Below are positions 52,918 through 63,121 of a stretch of 64,000 bases of DNA, one piece after another (the first letter of the stretch is position 1; the number at the start of each line of letters is the position of its first letter). Under the pieces are notes generated by a model. The model saw only the letters and a program-made list of their open reading frames with translations. It ran no database searches and was not told where the DNA came from. The translations under genes and the position numbers were made by a program. Source of the DNA: Thaumarchaeota archaeon casp-thauma3 (GTDB lineage Archaea; Thermoproteota; Nitrososphaeria; Nitrososphaerales; Nitrosopumilaceae); assembly GCA_001510275.1 (NCBI GenBank), contig LFEY01000007.1:28104-92103 (forward strand), written 5' to 3'.

Positions 52918-54800
52918 CTAAAATTATTGGGATTGATTTAGGAACAAGTAACTCTGCTGCTGCTGTTGTTATGGGTGGAAAACCAACAATTATTCCTGCT
53001 GCAGAAGGAGCTACTGTAGGAGGAAAAGCATTTCCATCAGTTGTAGCATTTTCTAAAGATGGTGAACTTTTAGTTGGTGAACCTGCACGAAGACAAGCAA
53101 TAACAAATCCTGACAGAACTATTGTTGCTGCTAAAAGAAAAATGGGTTCTGATCATATTTTTAAAATTCTTGATAAAGATTACAAACCTCAACAAATTTC
53201 TGCATTTATTCTACAAAAAATTAAAAAAGATGCTGAGGCATTTATTGGCGAACCTGTGGTGAAAGTAGTGATTACGGTTCCTGCATATTTTGATGATAAT
53301 CAACGTCAAGCAACTAAAGACGCAGGAACAATTGCTGGTCTTGATGTTGTTAGAATAATTAATGAACCAACAGCAGCAGCATTAGCATTTGGATTAGATA
53401 AAACAAAAGAAGACATGAAAATCCTTGTCTTTGATTTTGGTGGTGGTACATTAGATGTTACCATAATGGAAATGGGAGGAGGTGTTTTTGAAGTAATGAG
53501 TACATCTGGAGATACTCAGCTAGGTGGTACAGATATGGATAAAGTTCTAATTGATTACATTACTGATGAATTTAAGAAAAAAGAAGGCATTGATCTTTCA
53601 CAAGATTCAACTGCAATGGCAAGAATTAGAGAAGCTGCTGAAAAAGCTAAAATTGAATTATCAACAGTTATGGAAACAGATGTTAATTTACCATTTATTG
53701 CACAAGATCCATCAACAGGTGCCAAAAATCTTGAATTAAGAATTACTAGAGCTAAACTAGATGAATTAATTGGACCAATTGTTCAACGATGTAGACCTTC
53801 TTTAGAAAAAGCACTTGAAGATGCAAAACTTGCCAAGTCTGATATTAGTAAAATTGTCATGGTTGGGGGACCAACAAGAATTCCATTAGTTAGAAAATTT
53901 GTAAGTGAAATTGTTGGTAAAGAGTCTGAATCAGGTGTAGATCCTATGGAAGCAGTAGCAATGGGAGCAGCAATACAGGCAGGAATTATCGCAGGAGATG
54001 TTGCTAGTGATATAGTATTACTTGATGTTACTCCATTAACATTAGGAATTGAAACTTTGGGTGGAGTTCGAGAACCATTAATTGAGAGAAATACAACAAT
54101 TCCAACTTCCAAGAGTAAAGTTTTCACAACTGCAGCTGATAATCAAACAGCTGTAACCATTCATGTTGTTCAAGGTGAACGACCCATGGCAACCGACAAT
54201 GTTTCCTTAGGGAGCTTTAATCTCACTGATTTACTACCAGCTCCAAGAGGAGTTCCTCAAATCGAAGTGAAATTTGATATTGATGCTAATGGAATAATTA
54301 ATGTCACAGCAAAAGATCTTGGAACACAAAAAGAAGCAAAAATTACTATTGAATCTACATCAAAGCTATCTAAAGAAGAAATTGAAAAATTAAAAGAAGA
54401 TGCAGAAAAATTCTCTGATGAAGATAAAAAGAAGAAAGAAAAAATTGATCTTAAGAATGAAGCAGAGAGTTACATTTACACTACAGAAAAATTAGTTAAT
54501 CATGATCTTAAGGATAAAATTTCTCAAGAACAAGGAATCAAAATTACTGATGCTGTAAAAGAAGTTAGAGAAGTTCTAGATAAAGAACCTGATGAATTAA
54601 AACCTAAACTTGAAGCATTACAATCTTTAGTTAATGAAGTAACAACCGAACTTTACAAAAATGCTTCACCTCCACCTGGCGCTGAAGGACAACAAGGTAC
54701 TGGAGCTGAAGGACAACAAGGTACTGGAGCTGAAGGACAACAAGGTACTGATGATCAAAAAACAGAATCCTCTTCAACTGATGAAACAAAAACTAACTAA
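52914..54800 (+). CDS. dnaK: Chaperone DnaK (Hsp70)
   Basis: A 628-residue Hsp70. ATPase motifs are [14 protein letters not shown] (5-18), [20 protein letters not shown] (about 123-142), [13 protein letters not shown] and [11 protein letters not shown]; the substrate domain starts at about 370 ([16 protein letters not shown]). The helical lid ends in a Gly/Gln/Thr repeat tail before [10 protein letters not shown], in place of the bacterial GGDDVVDAEFEE-like end. Central member of grpE-dnaK-dnaJ. Confidence 0.97.
   Translation: MTKIIGIDLGTSNSAAAVVMGGKPTIIPAAEGATVGGKAFPSVVAFSKDGELLVGEPARRQAITNPDRTIVAAKRKMGSDHIFKILDKDYKPQQISAFILQKIKKDAEAFIGEPVVKVVITVPAYFDDNQRQATKDAGTIAGLDVVRIINEPTAAALAFGLDKTKEDMKILVFDFGGGTLDVTIMEMGGGVFEVMSTSGDTQLGGTDMDKVLIDYITDEFKKKEGIDLSQDSTAMARIREAAEKAKIELSTVMETDVNLPFIAQDPSTGAKNLELRITRAKLDELIGPIVQRCRPSLEKALEDAKLAKSDISKIVMVGGPTRIPLVRKFVSEIVGKESESGVDPMEAVAMGAAIQAGIIAGDVASDIVLLDVTPLTLGIETLGGVREPLIERNTTIPTSKSKVFTTAADNQTAVTIHVVQGERPMATDNVSLGSFNLTDLLPAPRGVPQIEVKFDIDANGIINVTAKDLGTQKEAKITIESTSKLSKEEIEKLKEDAEKFSDEDKKKKEKIDLKNEAESYIYTTEKLVNHDLKDKISQEQGIKITDAVKEVREVLDKEPDELKPKLEALQSLVNEVTTELYKNASPPPGAEGQQGTGAEGQQGTGAEGQQGTDDQKTESSSTDETKTN
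54681..54750 (+). repeat. Three 24-base tandem repeats in the dnaK 3' end
   Basis: The unit beginning GCTGAAGGACAACAAGGTAC occurs at 54681, 54705 and 54729, identical except for the last bases of the third copy. It encodes AEGQQGTG repeats in the disordered DnaK tail and should vary in copy number between strains. Confidence 0.9.
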
Positions 54801-54837
54801 TTTTTCAAATTCAATCATTTATACAACAATTATGATT

Positions 54838-54849
54838 AAGGAGTGATCC
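54838..54849 (+). promoter_or_regulatory. Strong Shine-Dalgarno of dnaJ
   Basis: AAGGAGTGATCC stands directly before ATG 54850 and pairs with almost the whole anti-SD end of archaeal 16S rRNA (…GGATCACCTCCT), lacking one G. It marks dnaJ as an internal operon gene with a leader-dependent start, unlike the leaderless genes nearby. Confidence 0.5.
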
Positions 54850-55929
54850 ATGTCTGCAAAACGGGATTACTATGAAGTTTTAGGAGTTTCAAAATCATCA
54901 CCTGTAGATGAAATCAAAAAACAGTATAGAAAATTAGCATTAAAATTTCATCCAGATCGTAATAATTCTTCAGATGCTCCAGAACATTTCAAAGAAATTT
55001 CTGAGGCATATGCTGTTCTTTCAGATACTGAAAAAAGACAACTCTATGATCAACATGGACATGCTGGTGTAGATGGTAGATACAGCAGTGAAGATATTTT
55101 TCAAGGTGCACGTGGAGATTTTAGTGACATATTTGGTCGTGGAGGTGGCGGATTTGATTCCATTTTTGAATCAATTTTTGGTCGTGGAGGTGGCGGATTT
55201 AGTCAGCAACGTGGTTCTGATATTCTCTTTGAAACTTCAGTAACTTTAGAGGATGTTCTTCATGGAAAAAAAATGGAAATTGATCTACAAAAACAGATTC
55301 AGTGTGATATTTGTCATGGTTCTGGTTGTAAACCTGGTACTAACAAGAAAACATGTACTACATGTAATGGTCAAGGACAAGTACGACAAACTCGTACTAT
55401 GGGATTTGCTTCATTTGTAACAGCTGCACCATGTTCTACTTGTAGAGGTCAAGGTTCTATTATTGAAACTCCTTGTGGAGATTGTAGAGGGCAAGGTAAG
55501 AAAAAAGGTTCAAAAAAAGTCACTTTTGAAATTCCACCTGGAATTGATTCAGGTGATTATACTGTTCCAGAAGAAGGAAATGAAGTTGCTGGAGGATCTA
55601 ATGGTGATTTAATTGTTAGAGTTCGAGTACAACCACATTCTAAATTTAATAGAGATGGGAAAGATATTTTCTATGATCATGATGTATCAATGGTTGATGC
55701 TGCATTAGGCTGTGAAATTACTGTTCCAACCTTAGAAGGTATAGAAAAAATCAAAGTTGATTCAGGTAGTCAACCAAATACTATAATCAAATTAAAAGGA
55801 AAGGGGGTTTCACATATCAATTCTAGAGGTAAAGGGGATCAATATGTCAGAATTGTAATTAATATTCCTAAAAAACTCAATAAACATCAAAAAAACCTTC
55901 TAGATGAATTTCAAAAAGCTAGTGACTGA
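54850..55929 (+). CDS. dnaJ: Chaperone DnaJ (Hsp40, type I)
   Basis: A 359-residue type I DnaJ. The J domain (5-70) has the HPD tripeptide in KFHPDRN; a Gly/Phe region follows (about 75-118) with a duplicated FGRGGGGF. The zinc centre has four CxxCxGxG motifs (CDICHGSG, CTTCNGQG, CSTCRGQG, CGDCRGQG, about 155-215), then the C-terminal substrate-binding domain (VTFEIPPGIDSGDY). It stimulates the ATPase of DnaK encoded upstream. Confidence 0.97.
   Translation: MSAKRDYYEVLGVSKSSPVDEIKKQYRKLALKFHPDRNNSSDAPEHFKEISEAYAVLSDTEKRQLYDQHGHAGVDGRYSSEDIFQGARGDFSDIFGRGGGGFDSIFESIFGRGGGGFSQQRGSDILFETSVTLEDVLHGKKMEIDLQKQIQCDICHGSGCKPGTNKKTCTTCNGQGQVRQTRTMGFASFVTAAPCSTCRGQGSIIETPCGDCRGQGKKKGSKKVTFEIPPGIDSGDYTVPEEGNEVAGGSNGDLIVRVRVQPHSKFNRDGKDIFYDHDVSMVDAALGCEITVPTLEGIEKIKVDSGSQPNTIIKLKGKGVSHINSRGKGDQYVRIVINIPKKLNKHQKNLLDEFQKASD
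55132..55200 (+). repeat. 24-base direct repeat in the dnaJ Gly/Phe region
   Basis: TTTGGTCGTGGAGGTGGCGG followed by ATTT occurs at 55132-55155 and again at 55177-55200 without mismatch, 21 bases apart. It encodes a duplicated FGRGGGGF and marks a recent internal duplication. Confidence 0.85.
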
Positions 55930-55939
55930 TTGGTAAAAA

Positions 55940-56479
55940 ATGAAAATTGCGTTAGATGTTGATGGTGTACTTGCAGATGTAATAAAATCTTGGTTAAATT
56001 ATAGCAATACAATCAGACCAAAAATCTCTAAACATGATATAACTGATTGGGATTTTTGGAAAAAATTCGAAATTAATCGCTATGATTTTTATACCGAGTT
56101 AAGTTCATGTTGGAAAAATTGGAAGTCAATTCCCCCTACTGAAGAAAATCTATCTTCAGTTACAAAAAACCTCTCAAATATAGGTCAAGTAGATATTGTT
56201 ACTGCAAGAGAACGTTCTACTGATTCTTTTGTAAAGAACTGGCTTGATCATCACAATATATCCTATGACAATTATGTATCAGTAATTGATGGACCGATGA
56301 AAGCTGATTTAGATTATGATATATTTATTGACGATTCACCTCTAAATGCATTAAAAATTCTTCAGCATAACAAAAAAGTAATTTTATATTCACAACCATG
56401 GAATCAACATATTTCAGAAAATCAAATACATAGAATTTCAAACCTTTCAGAAGCAATTGAAAAAATAAAACTGAATTAA
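55940..56479 (+). CDS. HAD-family 5'-nucleotidase / deoxyribonucleotidase-like
   Basis: A 179-residue HAD phosphatase. Motif I is ALDVDGVLADV (4-14) with Asp6 and Asp8, motif II is DIVTARER near 92-99, and motif IV is DIFIDDSPLNA near 130-140. It has the small cap of NT5C-type deoxyribonucleotidases, so dephosphorylation of nucleotides is the best guess. It follows dnaJ by ten bases and interlocks its stop with a convergent hypothetical gene (TTAA at 56476-56479). Confidence 0.8.
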   Translation: MKIALDVDGVLADVIKSWLNYSNTIRPKISKHDITDWDFWKKFEINRYDFYTELSSCWKNWKSIPPTEENLSSVTKNLSNIGQVDIVTARERSTDSFVKNWLDHHNISYDNYVSVIDGPMKADLDYDIFIDDSPLNALKILQHNKKVILYSQPWNQHISENQIHRISNLSEAIEKIKLN

Positions 56480-56676
56480 TCTTTTACAAATTTTCTAAGG
56501 TTAACATGATGTCCATTTCTTATATGAGTAACATGAGTTGTTTTTAACAATTCTTCAATTTTGCTCTCATTGTAGAATTTAATATTATAACGTCCAAGTA
56601 CTTTTTTACAATTTGTACAATATACTTCTCTAAATTCCATCTTCTCACTTTGATTAATTGGATGTATTTGTTTCAT
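56476..56676 (-). CDS. Small hypothetical protein with one CxxC
   Basis: 66 residues from ATG 56676, or 54 from ATG 56640, which opens at MEFREVYCTNCKKVLGRYN. The single CTNC knuckle, basic residues and HIRNGHHVNLRKFVKD end suggest a small nucleic-acid or metal-binding protein, perhaps with His residues as the other ligands. No family recognised. It is next to tRNA-Leu, divergently. Confidence 0.55.
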   Translation of the reverse strand: MKQIHPINQSEKMEFREVYCTNCKKVLGRYNIKFYNESKIEELLKTTHVTHIRNGHHVNLRKFVKD

Positions 56677-56718
56677 GTATAATAAAGAAACTTATTCTAG
56701 ATTTTAAAAATTTACAAT

Positions 56719-56803
56719 GCGGGAGTCGCCCAGCCTGGTCAACGGCGTAAGGTTCAGATCCTTATCTTCTAGGAGTTCGTGGGTTCAAATCCCACTTCCC
56801 GCA
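56719..56803 (+). tRNA. tRNA-Leu (anticodon CAG)
   Basis: Acceptor GCGGGAG/TTCCCGC with discriminator A. The anticodon stem TAAGG/CCTTA closes loop TTCAGAT, a long class II variable arm (TCTTCTAGGAGTTC) follows, and the T arm is GTGGG-TTCAAAT-CCCAC. No intron or encoded CCA. Confidence 0.94.
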
Positions 56804-56809
56804 TTACAA

Positions 56810-58717
56810 TCAGATACTTGTTAATTTCTTCTTGATATTTTTTAAAAGAAGACTGTTTATCATTTCACCAGAAGCTTTACCTCTCAATTCCTTCATTGCA
56901 ATTCCCATAAGTGGCCCAATTGCTCTTTCTTTTTGATTTTTAATGATTTCTTGATTCTTTTCTACTATATTTTTAATAATTTTCTCTAATTCTGACTCAT
57001 CTACAGCCTCAATTGAAGCATTTTTCATTGCATCTTCTATTGTTTGTGACTTTCCAGCCATGATGTTTTCAAAGATTATCTCAATTGTTTCTTTTGCAAT
57101 TTTCTCTTCTTCTAATAACTGAAATGATTTTATAATATCCTCATTTCGTAATAAGTTAGAATTTAGCCCACTTCTCTCTAAATTAGTAATTGTAGAACAA
57201 AGAACTGATGCAACAAATGTAGGATTAACTTTAGTTGTTTCAACAATTTTTTCAAATAATTCTATATATCGCGAATCAAAAATCTGTTCTGTAAGTTGTG
57301 GGTTAATTTCATATTTTGTTTGTAATTCTTTAATAGATTCATCCCATAATTTTGGTATATTTTTTTCTGCATCTTCTAATTCTTCTTTTGAGATTAAGAC
57401 TGGAGGAATATCTGTTTCAGGATACATTCTTGCAGAACCTGGTCTAGGTCTAAGAAATTTTGTTTCACCTGCTTGAGTAGCTAATCGTGTATCTATTGGT
57501 ATGCCTTCATTTTTGATGTGTTCAATTCTTAAAATTATTTGATCAACAATGGTATGGATTTTTTCTTCAGGAACAGCTAATATCAAAAACCCATCATTCT
57601 CATTAATTTTTAGAAATTCTTTTAGATTTTCTAGATCTGATTCTTCTATTCCATAATTAGGTAATTCATCTGAATGAAAAATACCACCTAATCCAAAAAA
57701 TCGTACTAATTCTGCTACTTCTTTTCCTAATCTTATATCTTCATATGGTGAATATCCAAATATTCCAGCCATGTTTCTAAAAGATACAGCAAAAATTTTC
57801 TGATTTTTCTTTATGGCATTTTGAACAATTTTTGATTTACATTTTAAAAATAATTCTGTAATGTCTTTTCTATCTTCCTTATCGTTATGTGTCCAATTTT
57901 TCTTTTGCAATTCTTTTGATATTTTTAGTAATCCATGCTGTCTTTTTGCTTCATATTCTACAACTTTTTCTAATTGTTCTAATTGTTGCACCCCTTTTAC
58001 TTCAATGACAACTCCTCCTTCTTTGATTGATACGTTAACATCTTGTCGGATTGAACCTAGACCTCTTTTCACTTTTTTGGTACTTCTCAAAATTCTTCCT
58101 AAAGATAATGCAATTTTTTTGATTTCCTCTGGTTTTACTTCAAAAGGTTCTGTTGCAATTTCAACTAAAGGTACTCCAAGACGTTCTAAACCATATTTCT
58201 TTACCGATCCTTGTTCTCCTAAGATTTTTGCAGCATCTTCTTCAAGACAAATTGATTGAATTCCTATTTTTGTTCCTTCAACATTATAGAATCCTCCCTG
58301 TGAAATTAACATCGTACGTTGGAATCCAGTTGTATTAGAACCATCAACAACTGTTTTTCTCATAGGATAGATTTCACTGAAAATGTTAGATTTTAATACA
58401 GAAGCAATAATTAACGCAATTTTTTTTGCATCTTCATCTAATTCATGTGGTGGTTCTTCATCTTGTTCTACAAGACAACTGCTTTCTGGGTTAGCATAAT
58501 ACATTATTGTTTTTGATTTAGATTTTTCAAATAGGACAGCAGGATCAAATTCACCTAATTCACTTTTTGATGCTCGTAATTTTCTCTGAAATTTTATAAA
58601 ATATTCATCTGATTCTGATGGTGTACAATTGCAAAATAATTTCTTGTTAGTTGCTAATTGTTGATGAATTTCGAGTCCTACTTTTACTCCAACATCACTT
58701 ATAGAAAATTCTGACAC
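56810..58717 (-). CDS. gatE: Glutamyl-tRNA(Gln) amidotransferase subunit E
   Basis: 635 residues from GTG 58717. VGLEIHQQLATNKKLFC (near 10-26), the YPMRKTVVDGSNTTGFQRT segment and VEVKGVQQLEQLEKVV identify GatE. GatDE is the archaeal enzyme that amidates Glu-tRNA-Gln. The ORF is open to 58789, but those codons overlap gatD and encode an unrelated basic string; a GGAGG eight bases before GTG 58717 decides the start. The C-terminal GatB/YqeY-like domain ends at LKNIKKKLTSI. Confidence 0.95.
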   Translation of the reverse strand: MSEFSISDVGVKVGLEIHQQLATNKKLFCNCTPSESDEYFIKFQRKLRASKSELGEFDPAVLFEKSKSKTIMYYANPESSCLVEQDEEPPHELDEDAKKIALIIASVLKSNIFSEIYPMRKTVVDGSNTTGFQRTMLISQGGFYNVEGTKIGIQSICLEEDAAKILGEQGSVKKYGLERLGVPLVEIATEPFEVKPEEIKKIALSLGRILRSTKKVKRGLGSIRQDVNVSIKEGGVVIEVKGVQQLEQLEKVVEYEAKRQHGLLKISKELQKKNWTHNDKEDRKDITELFLKCKSKIVQNAIKKNQKIFAVSFRNMAGIFGYSPYEDIRLGKEVAELVRFFGLGGIFHSDELPNYGIEESDLENLKEFLKINENDGFLILAVPEEKIHTIVDQIILRIEHIKNEGIPIDTRLATQAGETKFLRPRPGSARMYPETDIPPVLISKEELEDAEKNIPKLWDESIKELQTKYEINPQLTEQIFDSRYIELFEKIVETTKVNPTFVASVLCSTITNLERSGLNSNLLRNEDIIKSFQLLEEEKIAKETIEIIFENIMAGKSQTIEDAMKNASIEAVDESELEKIIKNIVEKNQEIIKNQKERAIGPLMGIAMKELRGKASGEMINSLLLKNIKKKLTSI

Positions 58718-58725
58718 TCTGTTTT

Positions 58726-58730
58726 CCTCC
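58726..58730 (-). promoter_or_regulatory. Shine-Dalgarno of gatE
   Basis: GGAGG on the minus strand, placed eight bases before GTG 58717 and just past the gatD stop codon. It supports translation of gatE from the gatDE mRNA and rules out the longer overlapping start. Confidence 0.5.
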
Positions 58731-60020
58731 CTAACTTGATAATTCCGATGCAATATTTTCAAGCATATTTTTTTTAATTTCCTCTCCATCCTGAAAGTTT
58801 CCCATTACCCACATTGCTTTTACTAATGCCACTTCTGGAATCATATTTTCTAATGGAATTATGCCTAAATCAAGTAAATCTCGTCCACTTTCATATACTG
58901 TCATTCTAATTCTGCCATCAATACACTGGGAAGTCATTCCTAGAAAAATTCCTTTTTCATTTGCTTTTTTTACACTTTCATACATTGTATTTCCAATGTG
59001 GCCTAATCCAGTTCCTTCAAAAATTATTCCTCTATAACCCATCTCAATAATTTGATCTAATAACTTGGGATTGTATCCTGGATAATATTTTACTAAAGCA
59101 ACACGTGTATCTAGTTTAATTCTTGATTGAAATTTATTTATTTTAAAAAAATCTTTTTTAATATTTTTCTGAATTTTGTTTTCTGTGATTATGAATGCTG
59201 GATTATCTCCAATTGTTTGGAATGCACCTCTTTTACTTGTATGATTTTTTCTTACTCTTGTTCCAACATGACATGCTATAGTATCATCATTTTCATCTTG
59301 ATGCATAACAATGTAAACTCCTTTAGTATTACTTTCTGTGATAAATTTTGTTGCTCCAATCAAATTTAATGCTGCATCTGATGAAGCGCGATCTGATGAT
59401 CTTTGAGATCCAACCAATACAATAGGAATTGGAAATCCTGCAAGTGCAAATGAAAGAAAGGATGATGTATAGTGCATTGTATCTGTTCCATGTGCAATAA
59501 TTATTCCTGAATAATCTGATTTAGAATACTCATTAATTTTTTCAGCAATTTGTAACCAGTGTTCTGGCATTATGTTTTCAGAATATTCTGACAATAGAAC
59601 CTCTGCATCTATGTTTGCAATTTTAGCAAGTTCTGGAACAGACGAGTTCAATTCTTCAGCTGTTAATACAGGTGTAACTGCTCCTGTTCTGTAGTCAATT
59701 TTGCTTGCAATTGTTCCTCCAGTTGATAATAACAAGATTTTTGGCAATCCTACAACTTTTTCTAATTTTTTATCTTGCTCAATGATTTTTTCTACAGATT
59801 GGATTTTTTCAACTTTCTCAATCTTTGCAATTTCTAAACCAATATTGTAGCCACTGTTTAATTTCAAAACAATATGTTTATCATCACTATGCTCGTATCT
59901 TGGCATAATTATGCCTGAATAAGTGATATCTGCCAATATCTTAACTGAATCTCCCACTGAAACCTGATTTGCCTTTAGAAATTCTAATGAACCTCCTTCA
60001 TATCCTCTATGTTCTGACAT
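58731..60020 (-). CDS. gatD: Glutamyl-tRNA(Gln) amidotransferase subunit D
   Basis: A 429-residue asparaginase-like subunit. A beta-barrel N-terminus (1-75) is followed by LLSTGGTIASKIDYRTGAVTP (about 94-114), with the catalytic Thr, and IIAHGTDTMHYTSSFL (about 180-195). GatD makes ammonia from Gln that passes to GatE. Gene order gatD-gatE in one transcript, with gatE starting 13 bases after this stop. Confidence 0.95.
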   Translation of the reverse strand: MSEHRGYEGGSLEFLKANQVSVGDSVKILADITYSGIIMPRYEHSDDKHIVLKLNSGYNIGLEIAKIEKVEKIQSVEKIIEQDKKLEKVVGLPKILLLSTGGTIASKIDYRTGAVTPVLTAEELNSSVPELAKIANIDAEVLLSEYSENIMPEHWLQIAEKINEYSKSDYSGIIIAHGTDTMHYTSSFLSFALAGFPIPIVLVGSQRSSDRASSDAALNLIGATKFITESNTKGVYIVMHQDENDDTIACHVGTRVRKNHTSKRGAFQTIGDNPAFIITENKIQKNIKKDFFKINKFQSRIKLDTRVALVKYYPGYNPKLLDQIIEMGYRGIIFEGTGLGHIGNTMYESVKKANEKGIFLGMTSQCIDGRIRMTVYESGRDLLDLGIIPLENMIPEVALVKAMWVMGNFQDGEEIKKNMLENIASELSS

Positions 60021-60052
60021 TTACGAGAATTAGATTTGTTATTTTATTAAAA

Positions 60053-62239
60053 CTACCTGTAGTAGGAAGCTACTAGTTTTTCGCCTAACTTGAGGTCTTT
60101 TTGGTCTCGTACTTTCTTTACAGCTTCTTCAAAGTGTTTCATTTCTACTTTAGCATCAGCACTATTTTTCTCAAGATCTTTTACATCTGGATTACTATCT
60201 AGGAATTTGTGAATAACTATGGAAACTGCAGTGTTTGCAATAGCTGCTGTGTCTGCACCACTAAGCCCATCAGTCATGTCAGCTAGTTTCTCAAAATCAA
60301 CATGATTAGGATCACTTTCTTCAACAATTGTTGGTATTTTTGCTGCATTAATTTTCAAGATACTCTTTCTACTTTCTCTGTCTGGAAGTGGAATCTGAAT
60401 AATCTTATCAAATCTTCCTGGTCTTAGTAATGCCGGATCAATCATGTCTGCTCTATTTGTTGCAGCCAAAACTACAACACCATGCATATTTTCCATTCCA
60501 TCTAATTCTGTCAGCAATTGACTAACCACTCTTTCAGAAACAGCAGTTTCTCCTCCTGCTCCACGTATTGGTGCAATTGAATCAATTTCATCAAAGAATA
60601 TAACACATGGTGCAGATTGACGTGCTCTTTTGAAAATTTCTCTTATTCCTCTTTCTGACTCACCAACCCATTTTGATAAAAGTTCAGGACCTCTTACTGA
60701 GATAAAGTTTGCTTCACTTTCTGTAGCAACTGCTTTTGCAAGTAAAGTTTTTCCTGTGCCACTTGGACCATGAAGTAATATGCCACTTGGCATTTTATGT
60801 CCTAGTTTATCATAAAGACCTGGATATTTCATTGGCCATTCAACAGCTTCTTGTAGCTCTTGTTTGACTTCCTTTAAACCTCCAACGTCATCCCACTTTA
60901 CATCTGGACTTTCAATGAAAACTTCTCTCATTCCTGAAGGTGTTACTTCAACCAATGCTTTTGTAAAGTCGTCTTGATTTACAATTAGTTTATCTAAAGT
61001 CTCTGGAGGGAGTTTTTCTTCTGCTAAATCAAGAACAGGTAATAATCTTCTCAAACATTTCATTGCAGCCTCTTTACAAAGATATTCCAAGTCTGCGCCA
61101 ACATATCCGTGACTTACTGATGAAATTCTATCTATGTCAACGTCATCATTTAATGGCATGTTTCTACTGTGAATTAAAAGGATGTCTTTTCTTCCCTTTT
61201 TATCTGGAACTTTGATCTCAATTTCTCTATCAAATCTTCCTGGTCTTCTAAGTGCAGGATCAATTGCATTTGGTCTATTTGTTGCTGCAATGACAATAAC
61301 TTTTCCTCTTGCCTCTAATCCATCCATCAATGATAACATTTGAGAAACAACTCTTCTTTCAACCTCCCCTGTAACTTCTTCTCTTTTTGGTGCAATTGAA
61401 TCAATTTCATCAACAAAGATTATTGATGGAGATTTTTCTCTTGCTTCCTTGAAAATTTCTCTTAGTCTTGCTTCACTTTCTCCATAAAACTTGCTCATTA
61501 TTTCTGGACCAGATATACTGATGAAATGAGCTTGACTTTCATTTGCAACTGCTTTTGCAAGTAGAGTCTTTCCTGTACCTGGAGGTCCATACAGTAAGAC
61601 ACCTTTTGGTGCTTCAATACCTAATTTTTCAAAAATTTCTGGATGTCTTAATGGAAGTTCAATCATTTCTCTAACTTTTTTAATCTCATTTGATATACCG
61701 CCAATGTCTTCATAGGTAACTTGTGGAACTCCACGTAATGTCTCTCCTTTTTCTGCAATATGGAAAACAGTTTTTTGAGTAATTAAAACAGCATCAGCTG
61801 CTGGTGTTACTCCTATAACTTGAAAAGTTAAACGCCCACCAAAATATGGGACCATTACATTATCTCCTTTAATTAAAGGAACACTTTCTAAAGCATCTGC
61901 AAGATATCTTTCATCAATTGGAGGAATTGCTTCTAATGGGGCAACTACAACTTTTTCTGCAGCTACTGCCTTTATTTTTCTAACCGAAATTGTATCTCCA
62001 ATTGCAATTCCTGAATTATTTCTACCAAGTCCATCAATTCTGATAATCCCTTTCCCTTCATCAGATGGATATAGTGGAAGACATTTTGCAACTGTTCTTC
62101 TTTTACCTTTGATTTCTATGACATCACCAGTAGATGCATTTAGAGTGTCCATAGAATCATAATCAATTCTTGCTACTCCTCTTCCAACGTCTCTTGTGTA
62201 TGCCTCAAGAACTTTGAGAGAAAGTGCATTTTGACTCAT
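60053..62239 (-). CDS. cdc48: CDC48/VAT/p97-type AAA ATPase
   Basis: A 728-residue double-ring AAA ATPase. The N domain (about 1-180, double-psi barrel then four-stranded) is followed by D1 with Walker A GPPGTGKT (about 218-225), Walker [10 protein letters not shown] and [20 protein letters not shown], and D2 with GPSGTGKT (about 494-501) and [12 protein letters not shown]. It unfolds proteins, often ahead of the proteasome. The C-terminus ends in SYYR, close to the HbYX-like ends that dock on proteasomes. Divergent from rpl2. Confidence 0.96.
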   Translation of the reverse strand: MSQNALSLKVLEAYTRDVGRGVARIDYDSMDTLNASTGDVIEIKGKRRTVAKCLPLYPSDEGKGIIRIDGLGRNNSGIAIGDTISVRKIKAVAAEKVVVAPLEAIPPIDERYLADALESVPLIKGDNVMVPYFGGRLTFQVIGVTPAADAVLITQKTVFHIAEKGETLRGVPQVTYEDIGGISNEIKKVREMIELPLRHPEIFEKLGIEAPKGVLLYGPPGTGKTLLAKAVANESQAHFISISGPEIMSKFYGESEARLREIFKEAREKSPSIIFVDEIDSIAPKREEVTGEVERRVVSQMLSLMDGLEARGKVIVIAATNRPNAIDPALRRPGRFDREIEIKVPDKKGRKDILLIHSRNMPLNDDVDIDRISSVSHGYVGADLEYLCKEAAMKCLRRLLPVLDLAEEKLPPETLDKLIVNQDDFTKALVEVTPSGMREVFIESPDVKWDDVGGLKEVKQELQEAVEWPMKYPGLYDKLGHKMPSGILLHGPSGTGKTLLAKAVATESEANFISVRGPELLSKWVGESERGIREIFKRARQSAPCVIFFDEIDSIAPIRGAGGETAVSERVVSQLLTELDGMENMHGVVVLAATNRADMIDPALLRPGRFDKIIQIPLPDRESRKSILKINAAKIPTIVEESDPNHVDFEKLADMTDGLSGADTAAIANTAVSIVIHKFLDSNPDVKDLEKNSADAKVEMKHFEEAVKKVRDQKDLKLGEKLVASYYR

Positions 62240-62302
62240 ACAGAAATGCCCTTTTTCTAATTTTTATATCTTTGTGGCAATTTTCTCAAATAGCAATCAC
62301 AA

Positions 62303-62312
62303 GCTTAAAATC
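62303..62312 (+). promoter_or_regulatory. TATA box of rpl2
   Basis: GCTTAAAATC is centred about 29 bases before TTG 62337, leaving at most a few bases of leader. Confidence 0.45.
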
Positions 62313-62336
62313 CTCTTTGGGTAGGAAACGATTAGC

Positions 62337-63071
62337 TTGGGTAAAAGACCATTAGTTAGAAGACGTGGCCGTGGAGGGCATCAGTTTAGATCTACATCTA
62401 CTGGAAAAGTAGGTTCCAAGGCAAATTATCCCCGCTTTCCATTATCAGAACAACATGAAGGCAAAATTATCGATTTAGTTCATGAACGTGGTAGAGAAGC
62501 ACCATTAGCTAAAGTCCGATTTGAGGACGGTGCTGTTTCATTTGTCCCTGCAGTACTTGGAACTATAGTGGGTACAACTTTACAATTTGGATTAAAATCA
62601 AAAATTGAAAAAGGAAATGTCATTAGTGTTCAAAACATTCCTGATGGAACAGTTGTATGTAATATTGAAAAGCACTTTGGAGATGGTGGTGCTATCGTTA
62701 AATCCGCAGGTACTAATGCAACTATTTTCTCTCATGGTGATGAAGGTGTTACTGTTAAATTACCTTCTGGAAAATTTGCTACTCTTAATCCAAAAAACAG
62801 AGCCATGATTGGTACTCTTGCTGGAGGAGGAGCTAGTGAACGATACTATATGAGTGCAGGTAACAAATGGCGTAGCTTTAAAGCTAAAGGAAAGAAATAT
62901 CCCATTGTTAGAGGTGTTGCTCAAGCTGCTTATGTTCATCCACATGGTGGTGGGCGCCATCAACACGTTGGACAGAGCTCAACTGTTTCAAGAGATGCTC
63001 CTCCTGGTGCAAAGGTAGGTAGTATTGCTGCTAGAAAGACTGGTAGAGCAAGAATTAAAGAAAGAAAGTAG
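62337..63071 (+). CDS. rpl2: 50S ribosomal protein L2 (uL2)
   Basis: A 244-residue uL2. It starts GKRPLVRRRGRGGHQFRS, has the central KSAGTNATIFSHGDEGVTVK and the peptidyl-transferase-associated GGGRHQHVGQSSTVSRDAPPG near residues 203-223 with the conserved His. It ends ARIKERK. TTG start 62337. It stands outside an S10/spc-type cluster here, alone, followed by acylphosphatase. Confidence 0.97.
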   Translation: MGKRPLVRRRGRGGHQFRSTSTGKVGSKANYPRFPLSEQHEGKIIDLVHERGREAPLAKVRFEDGAVSFVPAVLGTIVGTTLQFGLKSKIEKGNVISVQNIPDGTVVCNIEKHFGDGGAIVKSAGTNATIFSHGDEGVTVKLPSGKFATLNPKNRAMIGTLAGGGASERYYMSAGNKWRSFKAKGKKYPIVRGVAQAAYVHPHGGGRHQHVGQSSTVSRDAPPGAKVGSIAARKTGRARIKERK

Positions 63072-63081
63072 TTTTTCTTTT
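63072..63081 (+). terminator. Oligo-T terminator after rpl2
   Basis: TTTTTCTTTT directly follows the rpl2 stop codon, a typical archaeal T-tract stop. No hairpin precedes it. Confidence 0.45.
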
Positions 63082-63121
63082 AACCTAAAATTGATTAATG
63101 CCTCCTAGAAATAGACTTTGA

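Noticed and set aside
58718..58789. Longer gatE start inside gatD
   Set aside because: The extra residues are the out-of-frame reading of the gatD end, and a GGAGG stands before GTG 58717.
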